Assembly (NCBI GenBank): GCA_003151275.1
Contig: PLXC01000058.1
Coordinates: forward strand, 1-20,463
Direction: 5' to 3'
DNA length: 20,463 nucleotides
Source: Candidatus Melainabacteria bacterium
GTDB taxonomy: Bacteria; Cyanobacteriota; Vampirovibrionia; Obscuribacterales; Obscuribacteraceae
Shown: positions 1 to 7,224 of the stretch, one piece after another
How the letters are laid out: every line of letters begins with the position of its first letter
Numbering within the stretch: the stretch's first letter is position 1
The notes under the pieces: generated by a model
The model's input: only the letters and a program-made list of their open reading frames with translations
Databases searched by the model: none
Told to the model about the DNA's origin: nothing
Translations under genes and position numbers: made by a program

Positions 1-673
1 GAAGTTGGGTGCCTGCATATTTTTGAACGATGTAGACTGGCGTTCCGACCGGCACTAAGCTAAATAGTTTTTTGATGTCTTCGTTTTTGTGTCTGATGCA
101 TCCATGACTGGCGTTGCGGCCGATCATCGCTGGAGCGTTGGTTCCATGCAATCCGACGAATCCAGTATTCAGTCCAAGCCACGCAACACCGAGTGGATTG
201 TGATGGTTCTTGCTCCAGCTTTCTACTTTTGTTTGCTTTGGATCGATACTTACAGGTGGCTTCCACTCAGGATCCCAGCGCTTGTTTGCAATCTGCATTC
301 TGCCGTTTGGAGTTGGCGTTGATTTTTTGCCGGTGGTGTTAGCAGCACTGAAAATCTGTTTGAGTTTACCGTCATGATTCTGCAGGACATGAGTGATGTG
401 TCTTTCTTTTTCCACCACGACAATCATTGGACCTTTTGCTGGAGCCTCAACCTCGATCGTGTTGGATAACACGATCACTTCTGGAGGCGGCATAGAATCC
501 TTGGATTCCGGCGTTTCTTCCGGAGTTTCTTCAATTACTTTCGCATCATTCTTAGGAGCTTCAATGTGTGTTGGAGTCAGTGGAGCACGTAGAATTTCGG
601 CAGCTTTCGCTGGAGCGTCCCAGCCCATAACCACCGACAAAACCGCAACACAAAACAGACTTCTCGCTTGCAT
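1..673 (-). CDS. L,D-transpeptidase (YkuD domain), 3' end outside window
   Basis: Predicted to form or remodel 3-3 peptidoglycan cross-links, or to anchor proteins to the wall, outside the cytoplasmic membrane. The frame is open from an ATG at 673 to the left edge (224 codons, no stop), so the C-terminus is missing. Residues 1-24 look like a signal peptide (hydrophobic core, AKA before the cut). Residues 28-80 are a Pro/Glu-rich linker, and the YkuD domain starts near 82. The catalytic signature is clear: HGTNAP at 176-181, then IGRNASHGCIRHKNED at 184-199 with nucleophile Cys192, then VPVGTPVYIV near 207-216. The start is supported by AAGGAAGGG (plus-strand 681-689) 7 nt upstream. It is divergent from the sulfur/respiration cluster and probably unrelated to it. 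The family assignment is secure; the substrate is unknown. Confidence 0.93.
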   Translation of the reverse strand, partial: MQARSLFCVAVLSVVMGWDAPAKAAEILRAPLTPTHIEAPKNDAKVIEETPEETPESKDSMPPPEVIVLSNTIEVEAPAKGPMIVVVEKERHITHVLQNHDGKLKQIFSAANTTGKKSTPTPNGRMQIANKRWDPEWKPPVSIDPKQTKVESWSKNHHNPLGVAWLGLNTGFVGLHGTNAPAMIGRNASHGCIRHKNEDIKKLFSLVPVGTPVYIVQKYAGTQL

Positions 674-941
674 AGAAGCACCCTTCCTTTTTTAGATACA
701 CATAAAAGCCGCGGCTCGACCAGACACCTGGCGATCGCGTTATTTCTTTCTCTCTACTAACTTACCTGAGACTCGTTACCGGCAAATGTTCCAGCTGTTA
801 GTCGGTTGTCACGCTATTGTTAAATTGCTGCTAACCATCTTTCCCGCCGGGTATTCATGTCACTAAGTTGTCAGGGTTATAGACTAGGTCTAGTAACTCT
901 GCGTGTTACGGTCTCAATTTTTGCCGTAGGAGGCACACCCA
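674..941. promoter_or_regulatory. Divergent intergenic region with candidate promoter and operator
   Basis: This 268-nt gap separates the leftward transpeptidase from the rightward sulfur/respiration cluster, so it must hold both promoters. A candidate rightward promoter is TTGTCA at 868-873, a 17-nt spacer and TAGTAA at 891-896; the -10 match is poor. The perfect inverted repeat TAGAC-TAG-GTCTA (880-892) lies in the spacer and overlaps the -10, where a repressor could act. Overlapping it is a second inverted repeat, ACTAG-GT-CTAGT (883-894). No gene is seen here. Confidence 0.3.
927..933 (+). promoter_or_regulatory. Ribosome binding site of the MBL-rhodanese gene
   Basis: TAGGAGG lies 8 nt before the ATG at 942. 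It is a near-ideal Shine-Dalgarno and fixes this start, so the hydrophobic N-terminus is really translated and is a genuine signal peptide. Confidence 0.8.
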
Positions 942-2537
942 ATGCGCGTACAACGCGGACTGGCTTTGATATTACTGTCTCTTTGCCTGGTTTTAGGAGG
1001 GGCGAGTACCCCCTCTTTTGCCGACGCCAGCAGCGTCGCTGAGATAAAGCTCGCGCCCGAACACCCCGGCATAGTTTTCCATCAGTATTACTTGGGCTGC
1101 CTCTCCCACGCATCATATTTAATTGGTGACGAGGCAACCAAAACTGCGGTCGTGATCGATCCCCAAAGGGATGTGGACCAGTACATCGCGGACGCGCAGA
1201 AGAACGGTTTGAAGATCACCCATGTCTTTTTGACCCACGTTCATGCTGATTTTGTTGCCGGGCATTTGGAACTGCAAAGGAAAACCGGAGCAAAAATTTG
1301 CTTGGGTGCGAAAACCAAAGCGAGTTACAAGTTCACAGGGTTTAAGGATGGAGATGCCGTCGATCTCGGCAATGTGCGCCTGAAGGTGCTTGAAACGCCA
1401 GGTCATACTCCGGAAGCAATTTCTATCCTTGTATATGACGTTAAAAAGGATGACGTTAAAAAGGATGCCGCCAAGCCCTACGCTGTTCTGACCGGCGATT
1501 GCCTATTCATCGGGGATGTTGGTCGTCCTGATTTGTTATCTTCGCAAGGCATCTCGTCCACGCAATTGGCAGGAATGATGTATGACTCCTTGCACAACAA
1601 GTTGATGACCTTGCCTGACGAGACCTTGGTTTATCCAGCTCACGGTGCCGGCTCGTTATGCGGAAAGAATTTGAGCAAGGAAACTGTTTCGACAATAGGT
1701 GAACAGAAGCGCACGAACTATGCCTTGCAGCCAATGAGCAAAGAGAAATTGGTCGAGCTGCTGACCAAGGATCTGCCTCCGGCTCCAAAGTATTTTGCTT
1801 ACGATGCTGCATTCAATTGCAAGTCACACAAGTCGCTTGAGGATGTGCTGAATAATCTTAAACCGCTCAGCATCGACGAAGCATTGAAGTTGAAAAATTC
1901 TGGTGCCTATTTATTGGATGGGCGAGAGTCTGATGCTTACGCTAAGCAGCATGTGCTGGATAGTGTCAACATACCGTTAAAAGGAAAGTATGCGACCTGG
2001 GCCGGCACATTTATCGATCACGACAAACCAGTCGTTGTGATTGCTGAGCCCGGGCAAGAGCGCGAGGCTGCGATGAGACTCGGTCGTATCGGCTTGGATT
2101 CCGTCGCCGGTTATATTGGTGGTGGCATGAAGGCTTTCGATGGTAGAGAAGATTTAGTGCGCAGCAATGAGCGTCAAACTGCGCAATCATTGGCAAAGAG
2201 CATGCAATCGGACAAGCCGCCTTACGTTATTGATGTTAGAAGCGATGGAGAATGGCAAACGGCGCACGTTGACAAAACACACCATTTGCCTTTGAACGAT
2301 ATCCTCGATCATATCGACACGCTGCCGAAGGACCAAGATCTGGTCATTATGTGTGCGTCTGGAAATCGCTCCTCGACCGCAGCGAGTTTGCTCAGCCAAC
2401 GGGGTGTGACAAGACTCACTGATTTGGCGGGTGGAATTGAAGGATGGCAGGAACAAAAATTGCCGGTCATATCAGAAGTAGCTTGTCCAGCAAAACCACT
2501 CAACGCGGAACCATCTCGTACGACAAAACCTCAATGA
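942..2537 (+). CDS. Exported MBL-fold persulfide dioxygenase-like protein with two rhodanese domains
   Basis: 531 residues. Residues 1-27 form a signal peptide (MRVQRG, hydrophobic core, SFA before DA), so the enzyme should act in the periplasm; most MBL-rhodanese proteins are cytoplasmic. The MBL domain (about 40-260) carries THVHADFVAGH at 98-108 (H99, H101, D103), PGHTPE with H155, GDCLFIGDVGRPD at 185-197 and AHGAGSLCGK at 233-242, all typical of the ETHE1/CstB/Blh group that oxidises persulfides to sulfite or thiosulfate. Rhodanese 1 (about 311-405) has IAEPGQER at 367-374, with no cysteine where the catalytic one is expected, so it is probably inactive. Rhodanese 2 (about 418-508) has CASGNRS with Cys471, apparently active. 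Residues 166-175 are a DVKKD tandem duplication. It is the first gene of the cluster and ends 19 nt before the sulfite-oxidase gene. The exact persulfide substrate is unknown. Confidence 0.9.
   Translation: MRVQRGLALILLSLCLVLGGASTPSFADASSVAEIKLAPEHPGIVFHQYYLGCLSHASYLIGDEATKTAVVIDPQRDVDQYIADAQKNGLKITHVFLTHVHADFVAGHLELQRKTGAKICLGAKTKASYKFTGFKDGDAVDLGNVRLKVLETPGHTPEAISILVYDVKKDDVKKDAAKPYAVLTGDCLFIGDVGRPDLLSSQGISSTQLAGMMYDSLHNKLMTLPDETLVYPAHGAGSLCGKNLSKETVSTIGEQKRTNYALQPMSKEKLVELLTKDLPPAPKYFAYDAAFNCKSHKSLEDVLNNLKPLSIDEALKLKNSGAYLLDGRESDAYAKQHVLDSVNIPLKGKYATWAGTFIDHDKPVVVIAEPGQEREAAMRLGRIGLDSVAGYIGGGMKAFDGREDLVRSNERQTAQSLAKSMQSDKPPYVIDVRSDGEWQTAHVDKTHHLPLNDILDHIDTLPKDQDLVIMCASGNRSSTAASLLSQRGVTRLTDLAGGIEGWQEQKLPVISEVACPAKPLNAEPSRTTKPQ
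1437..1466 (+). repeat. Perfect 15-bp tandem duplication inside the MBL-rhodanese gene
   Basis: GACGTTAAAAAGGAT occurs twice back to back (1437-1451 and 1452-1466). It is in frame and adds DVKKD-DVKKD at residues 166-175, in a loop between the PGHTPE motif and the GDCLF strand. The two copies are identical, which suggests a recent slippage or duplication event. Confidence 0.95.
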
Positions 2538-2556
2538 AAAGTGTAGATCTGGTCTG

Positions 2557-3801
2557 ATGAATTTGGAGCCAGCAGAGCAGCGCGATATAAGCACTGTTAA
2601 CGATACCGTTAGCCGTCGGCGCTTTCTTCAATTGGCTTCAGTAGCTGCTCTGTCAGGCGTTGTTAGTGCATGTCACTCGGAATCGAAGAGCATTTTATCT
2701 GTTCCGCCCGGTCAAAGCGTTGCGCGCTTTCCGGAGAAGACAGAACTGATCCTTTTGACTGATCGTCCTCCGCTATTAGAGACTCCTCTCTATTATTTCA
2801 GGCAAGATCTGACACCAAATGAAGCTTTCTTCGTGCGTTGGCACTATGAGGGAATCCCTACCTATGTAGACATGCGGACTTTTAAGTTGGATGTGGGTGG
2901 ACACGTTCAAAAGCCGCTTAGCCTAAGCTTGACGGACCTGAAGAAACAATTTGAAGCGGTCTCGATAGTGGCTGTAAATCAATGCTCTGGAAATTCGAGA
3001 AGCTACTTTGAGCCGCGAGTGCCTGGTGGACAGTGGGGACATGGTGCGATGGGTAATGCACGTTGGACCGGCGTGCGCCTGAAAGATTTGCTGCAACGAG
3101 TTGGTGTCAAATCTGGTGCAGTCGATGTATGCGTTGGCGGACTCGACGAAGCACCACTTTTCAATATGCATAAATTCGTTAAGTCGCTTGATATTGAACA
3201 CGCCCTTAGCGACGAAGTGTTAGTCGCCTACGAGATGAATGGAAAAGCGTTGCCGATGCTGAACGGCTTTCCACTGCGACTTGTGGTGCCCGGATGGTAC
3301 GCGACATATTGGGTTAAGTCGCTTGCGTCGATTCAAGTATTACCAGAGAAATTCCACGGTTTTTGGATGGAAAAGGCTTATCTCATTCCTAAAAACGCCG
3401 ACGCAACTGAGACACCAGAGCACCTTGCGACGGACACCGTTCCGATTAATTTATTGAATGTGAGATCTGTTATTGTCCGTCCGGATTTGACAGACGTCGT
3501 TAAAGCGGGGACAGCACAGGAAGTTGAAGGCATCGCTTTTGATTCTGGGTCCGGCATCAGTAAAGTCGAAGTCTCATTCGATGGAGGCAGTAATTGGCAG
3601 TTAGCGAAGCTTGATGACGCCTTGGGGCGATTCTCATTCTGCAGATGGCGGCTTGCTTGGACTCCGCAAAGTTCTGGAAATTATAAGGTCATGTCTCGTG
3701 CATATGACAAAGCCGGGCAGTTTCAGCGCTCCTTCGATCAATGGAACAAAGGCGGCTACATGCGCAACGTAATAGAACACCGCGAAGTGACGGTGATCTA
3801 A
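2557..3801 (+). CDS. sorA: Tat-exported sulfite oxidase-family molybdoenzyme (SorA-like)
   Basis: 414 residues, predicted to oxidise sulfite to sulfate at a molybdenum cofactor and pass two electrons to a cytochrome c. SRRRFLQ at 19-25 is a twin-arginine motif, as expected for a folded Mo enzyme. VSAC at 36-39 fits a lipobox, so the mature protein may be a lipoprotein acylated on Cys39. FFVRWH (91-96) and VNQCSGNSRS with Cys143 as the expected Mo ligand mark the molybdopterin domain. The C-terminal part (about 300-400), with VEVSFDGGSNWQLA and SGNYKVMSRAYDKAGQ, is the Mo-co dimerisation domain. The SorB-like cytochrome gene starts directly after its stop codon. No good Shine-Dalgarno precedes the ATG, so coupling to the gene before is possible. 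SoxC or another sulfite-oxidase-fold enzyme remains an alternative, but the neighbours favour sulfite. Confidence 0.87.
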   Translation: MNLEPAEQRDISTVNDTVSRRRFLQLASVAALSGVVSACHSESKSILSVPPGQSVARFPEKTELILLTDRPPLLETPLYYFRQDLTPNEAFFVRWHYEGIPTYVDMRTFKLDVGGHVQKPLSLSLTDLKKQFEAVSIVAVNQCSGNSRSYFEPRVPGGQWGHGAMGNARWTGVRLKDLLQRVGVKSGAVDVCVGGLDEAPLFNMHKFVKSLDIEHALSDEVLVAYEMNGKALPMLNGFPLRLVVPGWYATYWVKSLASIQVLPEKFHGFWMEKAYLIPKNADATETPEHLATDTVPINLLNVRSVIVRPDLTDVVKAGTAQEVEGIAFDSGSGISKVEVSFDGGSNWQLAKLDDALGRFSFCRWRLAWTPQSSGNYKVMSRAYDKAGQFQRSFDQWNKGGYMRNVIEHREVTVI

Positions 3802-4221
3802 ATGTCGAAGAAAAAACAGATTTTGTCTTTGTTGATTTTGCTCATTTTAGGGGCACTAGTCTTAGTGGCAGGAAGAGATAATTCGTATAAGACAGTGGGC
3901 AACGAAATTGCAACGCCACCACCAATAAAAATATCTCAAACCGATTCCGAGATCCACAAAATCACTTTGCCTCACGATGAACCCGACTTTCCTCCGGGCC
4001 CAGGTCGCGAAATGTTTTTGGCTAGATGCACCGTGTGTCACTCGCTTAGATACATTACGATGCAGCCAGATTTTCCGAAAAAGACTTGGGGAAAGGAAGT
4101 TGCAAAAATGATCAACACATTTGGCGCACATATCACCGGAGCCGAGGCTCGGGAAATCACGGAATATCTGTCGACAATAAAGGGACTTGAACCGCACCCT
4201 GGCTCCAAAGGAAAAGAGTGA
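3802..4221 (+). CDS. sorB: Membrane-anchored monohaem cytochrome c (SorB-like)
   Basis: 139 residues. A short basic N-terminus and one hydrophobic helix (about 7-23) act as signal anchor. A Pro-rich linker follows, then one c-type haem site, CTVCH at 76-80, with Met87 in YITMQPDF as a possible axial ligand. The start codon directly abuts the stop of the sorA-like gene (TAA then ATG), implying co-translation. Known SorAB enzymes pair a Mo subunit with a single-haem c subunit of about this size. The inferred role is to take electrons from the sulfite oxidase and hand them to the oxidase encoded downstream. The cytochrome identity is firm; the SorB role comes from context. Confidence 0.85.
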   Translation: MSKKKQILSLLILLILGALVLVAGRDNSYKTVGNEIATPPPIKISQTDSEIHKITLPHDEPDFPPGPGREMFLARCTVCHSLRYITMQPDFPKKTWGKEVAKMINTFGAHITGAEAREITEYLSTIKGLEPHPGSKGKE

Positions 4222-4226
4222 GCAAC

Positions 4227-4310
4227 ATGATCGGATACACACGTCCAACGATTAAGCGCCGACGAACATTCACGTTTGGTAAACGTCATCTTTGCGGAGC
4301 AGTTAAATAG
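4227..4310 (+). CDS. Possible 27-residue basic micro-ORF between sorB-like and cco fusion
   Basis: ATG at 4227 to TAG at 4308-4310 encodes a very basic 27-residue peptide (MIGYTRPTIKRRRT, then FTFGKRHLCGAVK). It begins 5 nt after the cytochrome stop and ends 4 nt before the preferred ATG of the cbb3 fusion. It could be a coupling or leader peptide that brings ribosomes to the next start, which lacks a close Shine-Dalgarno. It has no membrane helix, so it is not CcoQ. It may equally be chance. Confidence 0.25.
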   Translation: MIGYTRPTIKRRRTFTFGKRHLCGAVK

Positions 4311-4314
4311 TCCG

Positions 4315-7059
4315 ATGAGCGAATCAGTGCAAAATGCTAACGTTAATGCTAAGCCTGAGTTTTTGTACGGCTTGATTAAAGCGCATGGTTTGGCTGCACT
4401 GGTAACTCTTCTTATCTCGGCACTCTTTGGATTACTTGTTTCGATCAAGATGCATCATCCTGACTTTGCCGGCAATGATGCCTGGCTGACGTGGGGACGG
4501 TTGCGCTACAACCATACTCAAGGAATATTTTTTGGCTGGCTAGGAAATGCCTTTTTCATGTTCCTTTATTATGCTGTTCCAAAATTGGCCTTACGTCCGG
4601 TAATGAGCCGGCACCTGGGATGGTGCTTGTTTGCGATTTGGAATTTTGCTGTGGTGCTACCCGGTTGGCTTTTGGTGTTAGCTGGATTTAGCCAACCGCT
4701 TGAATGGGGTGAGTTTCCGCTGATCGTTGACGCTTTTGTGGTGTTAGCTTTTGTTCTCTCAATTGCGCAGTTCGCAGTGCCTTTGTTAAGAACCAAACTT
4801 TCACATTTGTATGTTTCTGGTTGGTACATCCTTGGCTCGCTGATCTTCACCACGCTGGCATACCCGGTGGGCAACATTGTTCCTCAGCTTGTTCCAGGCG
4901 CTCAGGGAGCCGCGTTCAGTGGACTCTGGATCCACGACGCGATCGGATTGTATGTTACGCCTTTGGCAGTTGCGGTCGCCTACTTTGTGATTCCGATGGC
5001 CACTCGTCGGCCAATTCACAGTCATTTCATTTCTATGATCGGCTTCTGGCTTCTGTTTTTCGTCTATCCACTAAATGGTACTCACCACTACATCTTTTCC
5101 GCCATTCCCATGGATGCTCAGAAAGGAGCGATCGTCGCTTCTATTTATTTGGGGATAGACGTCATAATCGTAGTCACGAATCTGCTTCTTTCTTTGCGCG
5201 GATCAGCGCAATTGTTGAAGCAGGATGTGTCGTTGCGATTTGTCTGGATGGGAATTATTCTCTACTTGATTGTCAGCTTGCAAGGCTCATTGCAGGCCTT
5301 AATGCCGCTAAATCGGTTGACGCATTTTAGCGATTGGGTAATCGGGCATTCGCACCTCGCTATGCTAGGTTTCGCTTCTTTCATTGCTGTAGGCGGAATC
5401 ACTCATGTCTGGCAGCGTGTGCCTGGTGTTCGCTTTAATCACAAGGCATTGACCTGGTGCTACTGGCTTATGCTGACTGGAATGATCTCGATGGTATCAG
5501 TGCTGACCATAGCCGGTCTGGTTGAATCTCACATGTGGGAAAGTTCGTTGCCTTGGCTAGATTCCGTGCGCACCGCCCGTGATTACTGGATTGCTCGCAC
5601 TTTCGCAGCCATCCCCGTTCTTGCAGGTTTTGTTTGTCTCTGGCTAACCCTGACCACAGGCAAAATCACTTCCGACGAGCAGGTAGCAACAGCGGGTGGT
5701 TTTTCTACAGAGCAACCGACATTCGAGGATGCGGCCGCTGGCGCAGTGGCGGAAAACTTTAGCTTGACCAACGCTAGTACAGCAGTGGCAGACTCCAGCC
5801 TGGCCAACGCTGGTACCGCGAGTAGCTCTAATCCATGGTTGAATATGGCATACCTATCAGCTTCGGTTGCGGGGGTTGGCTTCTTTATATTCTCGTTTGC
5901 AGTTCTCGGTGTTATCCCAGGAATGGCGCTTGATAAAGAAGTTGCTCGCACCAAGCCGGCGGCTATGCTTCCTCCTACGGGGCAAGAAGAGCAAGGCAGA
6001 ATAGTTTACGCTCGTGAAGGATGCGCTTATTGTCACACTCAGCAAGTGCGAGTGGTGTCATCTGATGTGCAACGTTTCGGTGCGCCGACTAAAGCATGGG
6101 AAACGCAATATGAGTATCCGCAGCTATGGGGCACGAGGAGAATTGGTCCTGATCTCGCTCGCGAAGCCGGTATCAGATCCGATGATTGGCAGCTAACGCA
6201 TTTGTACAACCCAAGGTTAGTGGTGGCAGATTCTACAATGCCTGGTTATCCCTGGCTTTTTAGCGGAGCACCGTCAAAGCCCGGCGAAGAGGCGAGCGCT
6301 CTTCTTGCCTACGTTAAATCATTAGGACGAGCCAGGCAGCTTGCTGGTTCTGACCCTTCGCAATTTTCGCTTGCAATTAATTGCGCTTGCCCCCCAGACG
6401 TGCAGAAGCTCGAAACCGCACCAACTGCAAATAGTGCTAGTCCTTCTGAACGCAGACGATCTAGCTCTTCATTATCGGTAGAGTTGCCGACTGATCCGAT
6501 TCAACTGGCCACGGATGCTCGTCGAGGACAATTCATTTTCGCCCAGAATTGCGCAACCTGCCATGGAGCCTCTGGAGCCGGTGATGGTGTTGCGGCTGCA
6601 AGCCTGTTACCACATCCGACTGATTTGACGCAAAGCCGCATTTCAGTCGCTGGACTAAGTTCCATAATCATGAATGGTTTGCCCGGAACAGCGATGCCAG
6701 CTTGGCGCGATATGCCTCAGCGTGATGTGGAAGGATTGGTTGCGTTTTTGACGACCCTGCCTAAAGCTGAGGTGGGTGCTGACACAGTAGCAGATTTGGA
6801 AAATGGAAAGAGGCTATTTGCCAGTCAATGCGTGTCTTGTCATGGTACCACAGGCAGTGGCGATGGTCCGGCTTCCGGTGCGCTTGCTCGGTGTCCCACT
6901 AACTTTACTGAAGAACAACCTTCCTCATCTGATGCGATGAAAGTGATCGAAAATGGCGTCGCTGGCACGTCCATGCCGCCGTGGCGATATCAACTTTCGC
7001 AGAACGAACGAAAGCAGCTGACAGCATACGTTCGCTCTCTGTACCGTGGAGGCATGTAG
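4315..7059 (+). CDS. cbb3-type cytochrome c oxidase, CcoN-CcoO-CcoP-like fusion in one polypeptide
   Basis: 914 residues from the ATG at 4315; a TTG at 4276 would add 13 poorly supported residues. The terminal oxidase reduces O2 to water at the cytoplasmic membrane. Residues 1 to about 460 are CcoN: H67 (NHTQGIFFG), H207 (WIHDAIG), Y251 and H257/H258 (VYPLNGTHH) and H345/H347 (GHSHLAMLG), the expected haem b, CuB and haem b3 ligands plus the cross-link tyrosine. A linker and one membrane helix (about 505-530) lead to CcoO: EGCAYCHTQQVR with the haem site at 570-574, then LWGTRRIGPDLARE and MPGYPWLF. After a Ser-rich linker come two repeated c-haem modules, CATCH (746-750) and CVSCH (839-843), with possible ligands in TAMPAW and TSMPPW; they resemble CcoP but have no membrane helix of their own. 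CcoNO fusions are known; adding the dihaem module is notable. It sits between the sulfite-oxidising genes and ccoS. Confidence 0.93.
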   Translation: MSESVQNANVNAKPEFLYGLIKAHGLAALVTLLISALFGLLVSIKMHHPDFAGNDAWLTWGRLRYNHTQGIFFGWLGNAFFMFLYYAVPKLALRPVMSRHLGWCLFAIWNFAVVLPGWLLVLAGFSQPLEWGEFPLIVDAFVVLAFVLSIAQFAVPLLRTKLSHLYVSGWYILGSLIFTTLAYPVGNIVPQLVPGAQGAAFSGLWIHDAIGLYVTPLAVAVAYFVIPMATRRPIHSHFISMIGFWLLFFVYPLNGTHHYIFSAIPMDAQKGAIVASIYLGIDVIIVVTNLLLSLRGSAQLLKQDVSLRFVWMGIILYLIVSLQGSLQALMPLNRLTHFSDWVIGHSHLAMLGFASFIAVGGITHVWQRVPGVRFNHKALTWCYWLMLTGMISMVSVLTIAGLVESHMWESSLPWLDSVRTARDYWIARTFAAIPVLAGFVCLWLTLTTGKITSDEQVATAGGFSTEQPTFEDAAAGAVAENFSLTNASTAVADSSLANAGTASSSNPWLNMAYLSASVAGVGFFIFSFAVLGVIPGMALDKEVARTKPAAMLPPTGQEEQGRIVYAREGCAYCHTQQVRVVSSDVQRFGAPTKAWETQYEYPQLWGTRRIGPDLAREAGIRSDDWQLTHLYNPRLVVADSTMPGYPWLFSGAPSKPGEEASALLAYVKSLGRARQLAGSDPSQFSLAINCACPPDVQKLETAPTANSASPSERRRSSSSLSVELPTDPIQLATDARRGQFIFAQNCATCHGASGAGDGVAAASLLPHPTDLTQSRISVAGLSSIIMNGLPGTAMPAWRDMPQRDVEGLVAFLTTLPKAEVGADTVADLENGKRLFASQCVSCHGTTGSGDGPASGALARCPTNFTEEQPSSSDAMKVIENGVAGTSMPPWRYQLSQNERKQLTAYVRSLYRGGM

Positions 7060-7224
7060 ATGTTGTTATACATAGCACTTGCTGTGATGACTGCACTGAT
7101 TGCGGTTTTCATTGTTGCCTGGTTTCGTTCACCCAAACTACGCCGAACTTTGGAAGAACCAAAATATCGTCTTTTGGACGACGACGAAGCATCATGTACG
7201 AATTTCCCTACTAAAAAGTTGTAG
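7060..7224 (+). CDS. ccoS: CcoS/FixS-like cbb3 oxidase assembly protein (small ORF)
   Basis: 54 residues from an ATG that directly follows the stop of the cbb3 fusion (TAG then ATG), so translation is probably coupled. One N-terminal membrane helix (about 2-21) is followed by a short cytoplasmic tail, LEEPKYRLLDDDE at 31-43. This matches the CcoS pattern of one helix followed by an LEGPxxRILFDDD-like acidic motif. CcoS is needed for haem/copper maturation of cbb3 oxidases. The tail is slightly longer than usual. CcoQ is the alternative, but it lacks the acidic DDD motif. Confidence 0.75.
   Translation: MLLYIALAVMTALIAVFIVAWFRSPKLRRTLEEPKYRLLDDDEASCTNFPTKKL

Noticed and set aside
393..695. 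Rightward open frame opposite the left-edge gene
   Set aside because: It lies on the opposite strand of the clearly coding L,D-transpeptidase, whose catalytic motifs are intact; a shadow frame.
4276..4314. TTG start giving 13 extra residues on the cbb3 fusion
   Set aside because: No ribosome site precedes it and the extra residues look unlike an oxidase N-terminus; ATG at 4315 also gives His positions that line up with known CcoN numbering.
4315..5700. Nitric oxide reductase (NorB) instead of CcoN
   Set aside because: The cross-link tyrosine (Y251), the following HH pair and the attached CcoO motif all point to a cbb3 oxidase.
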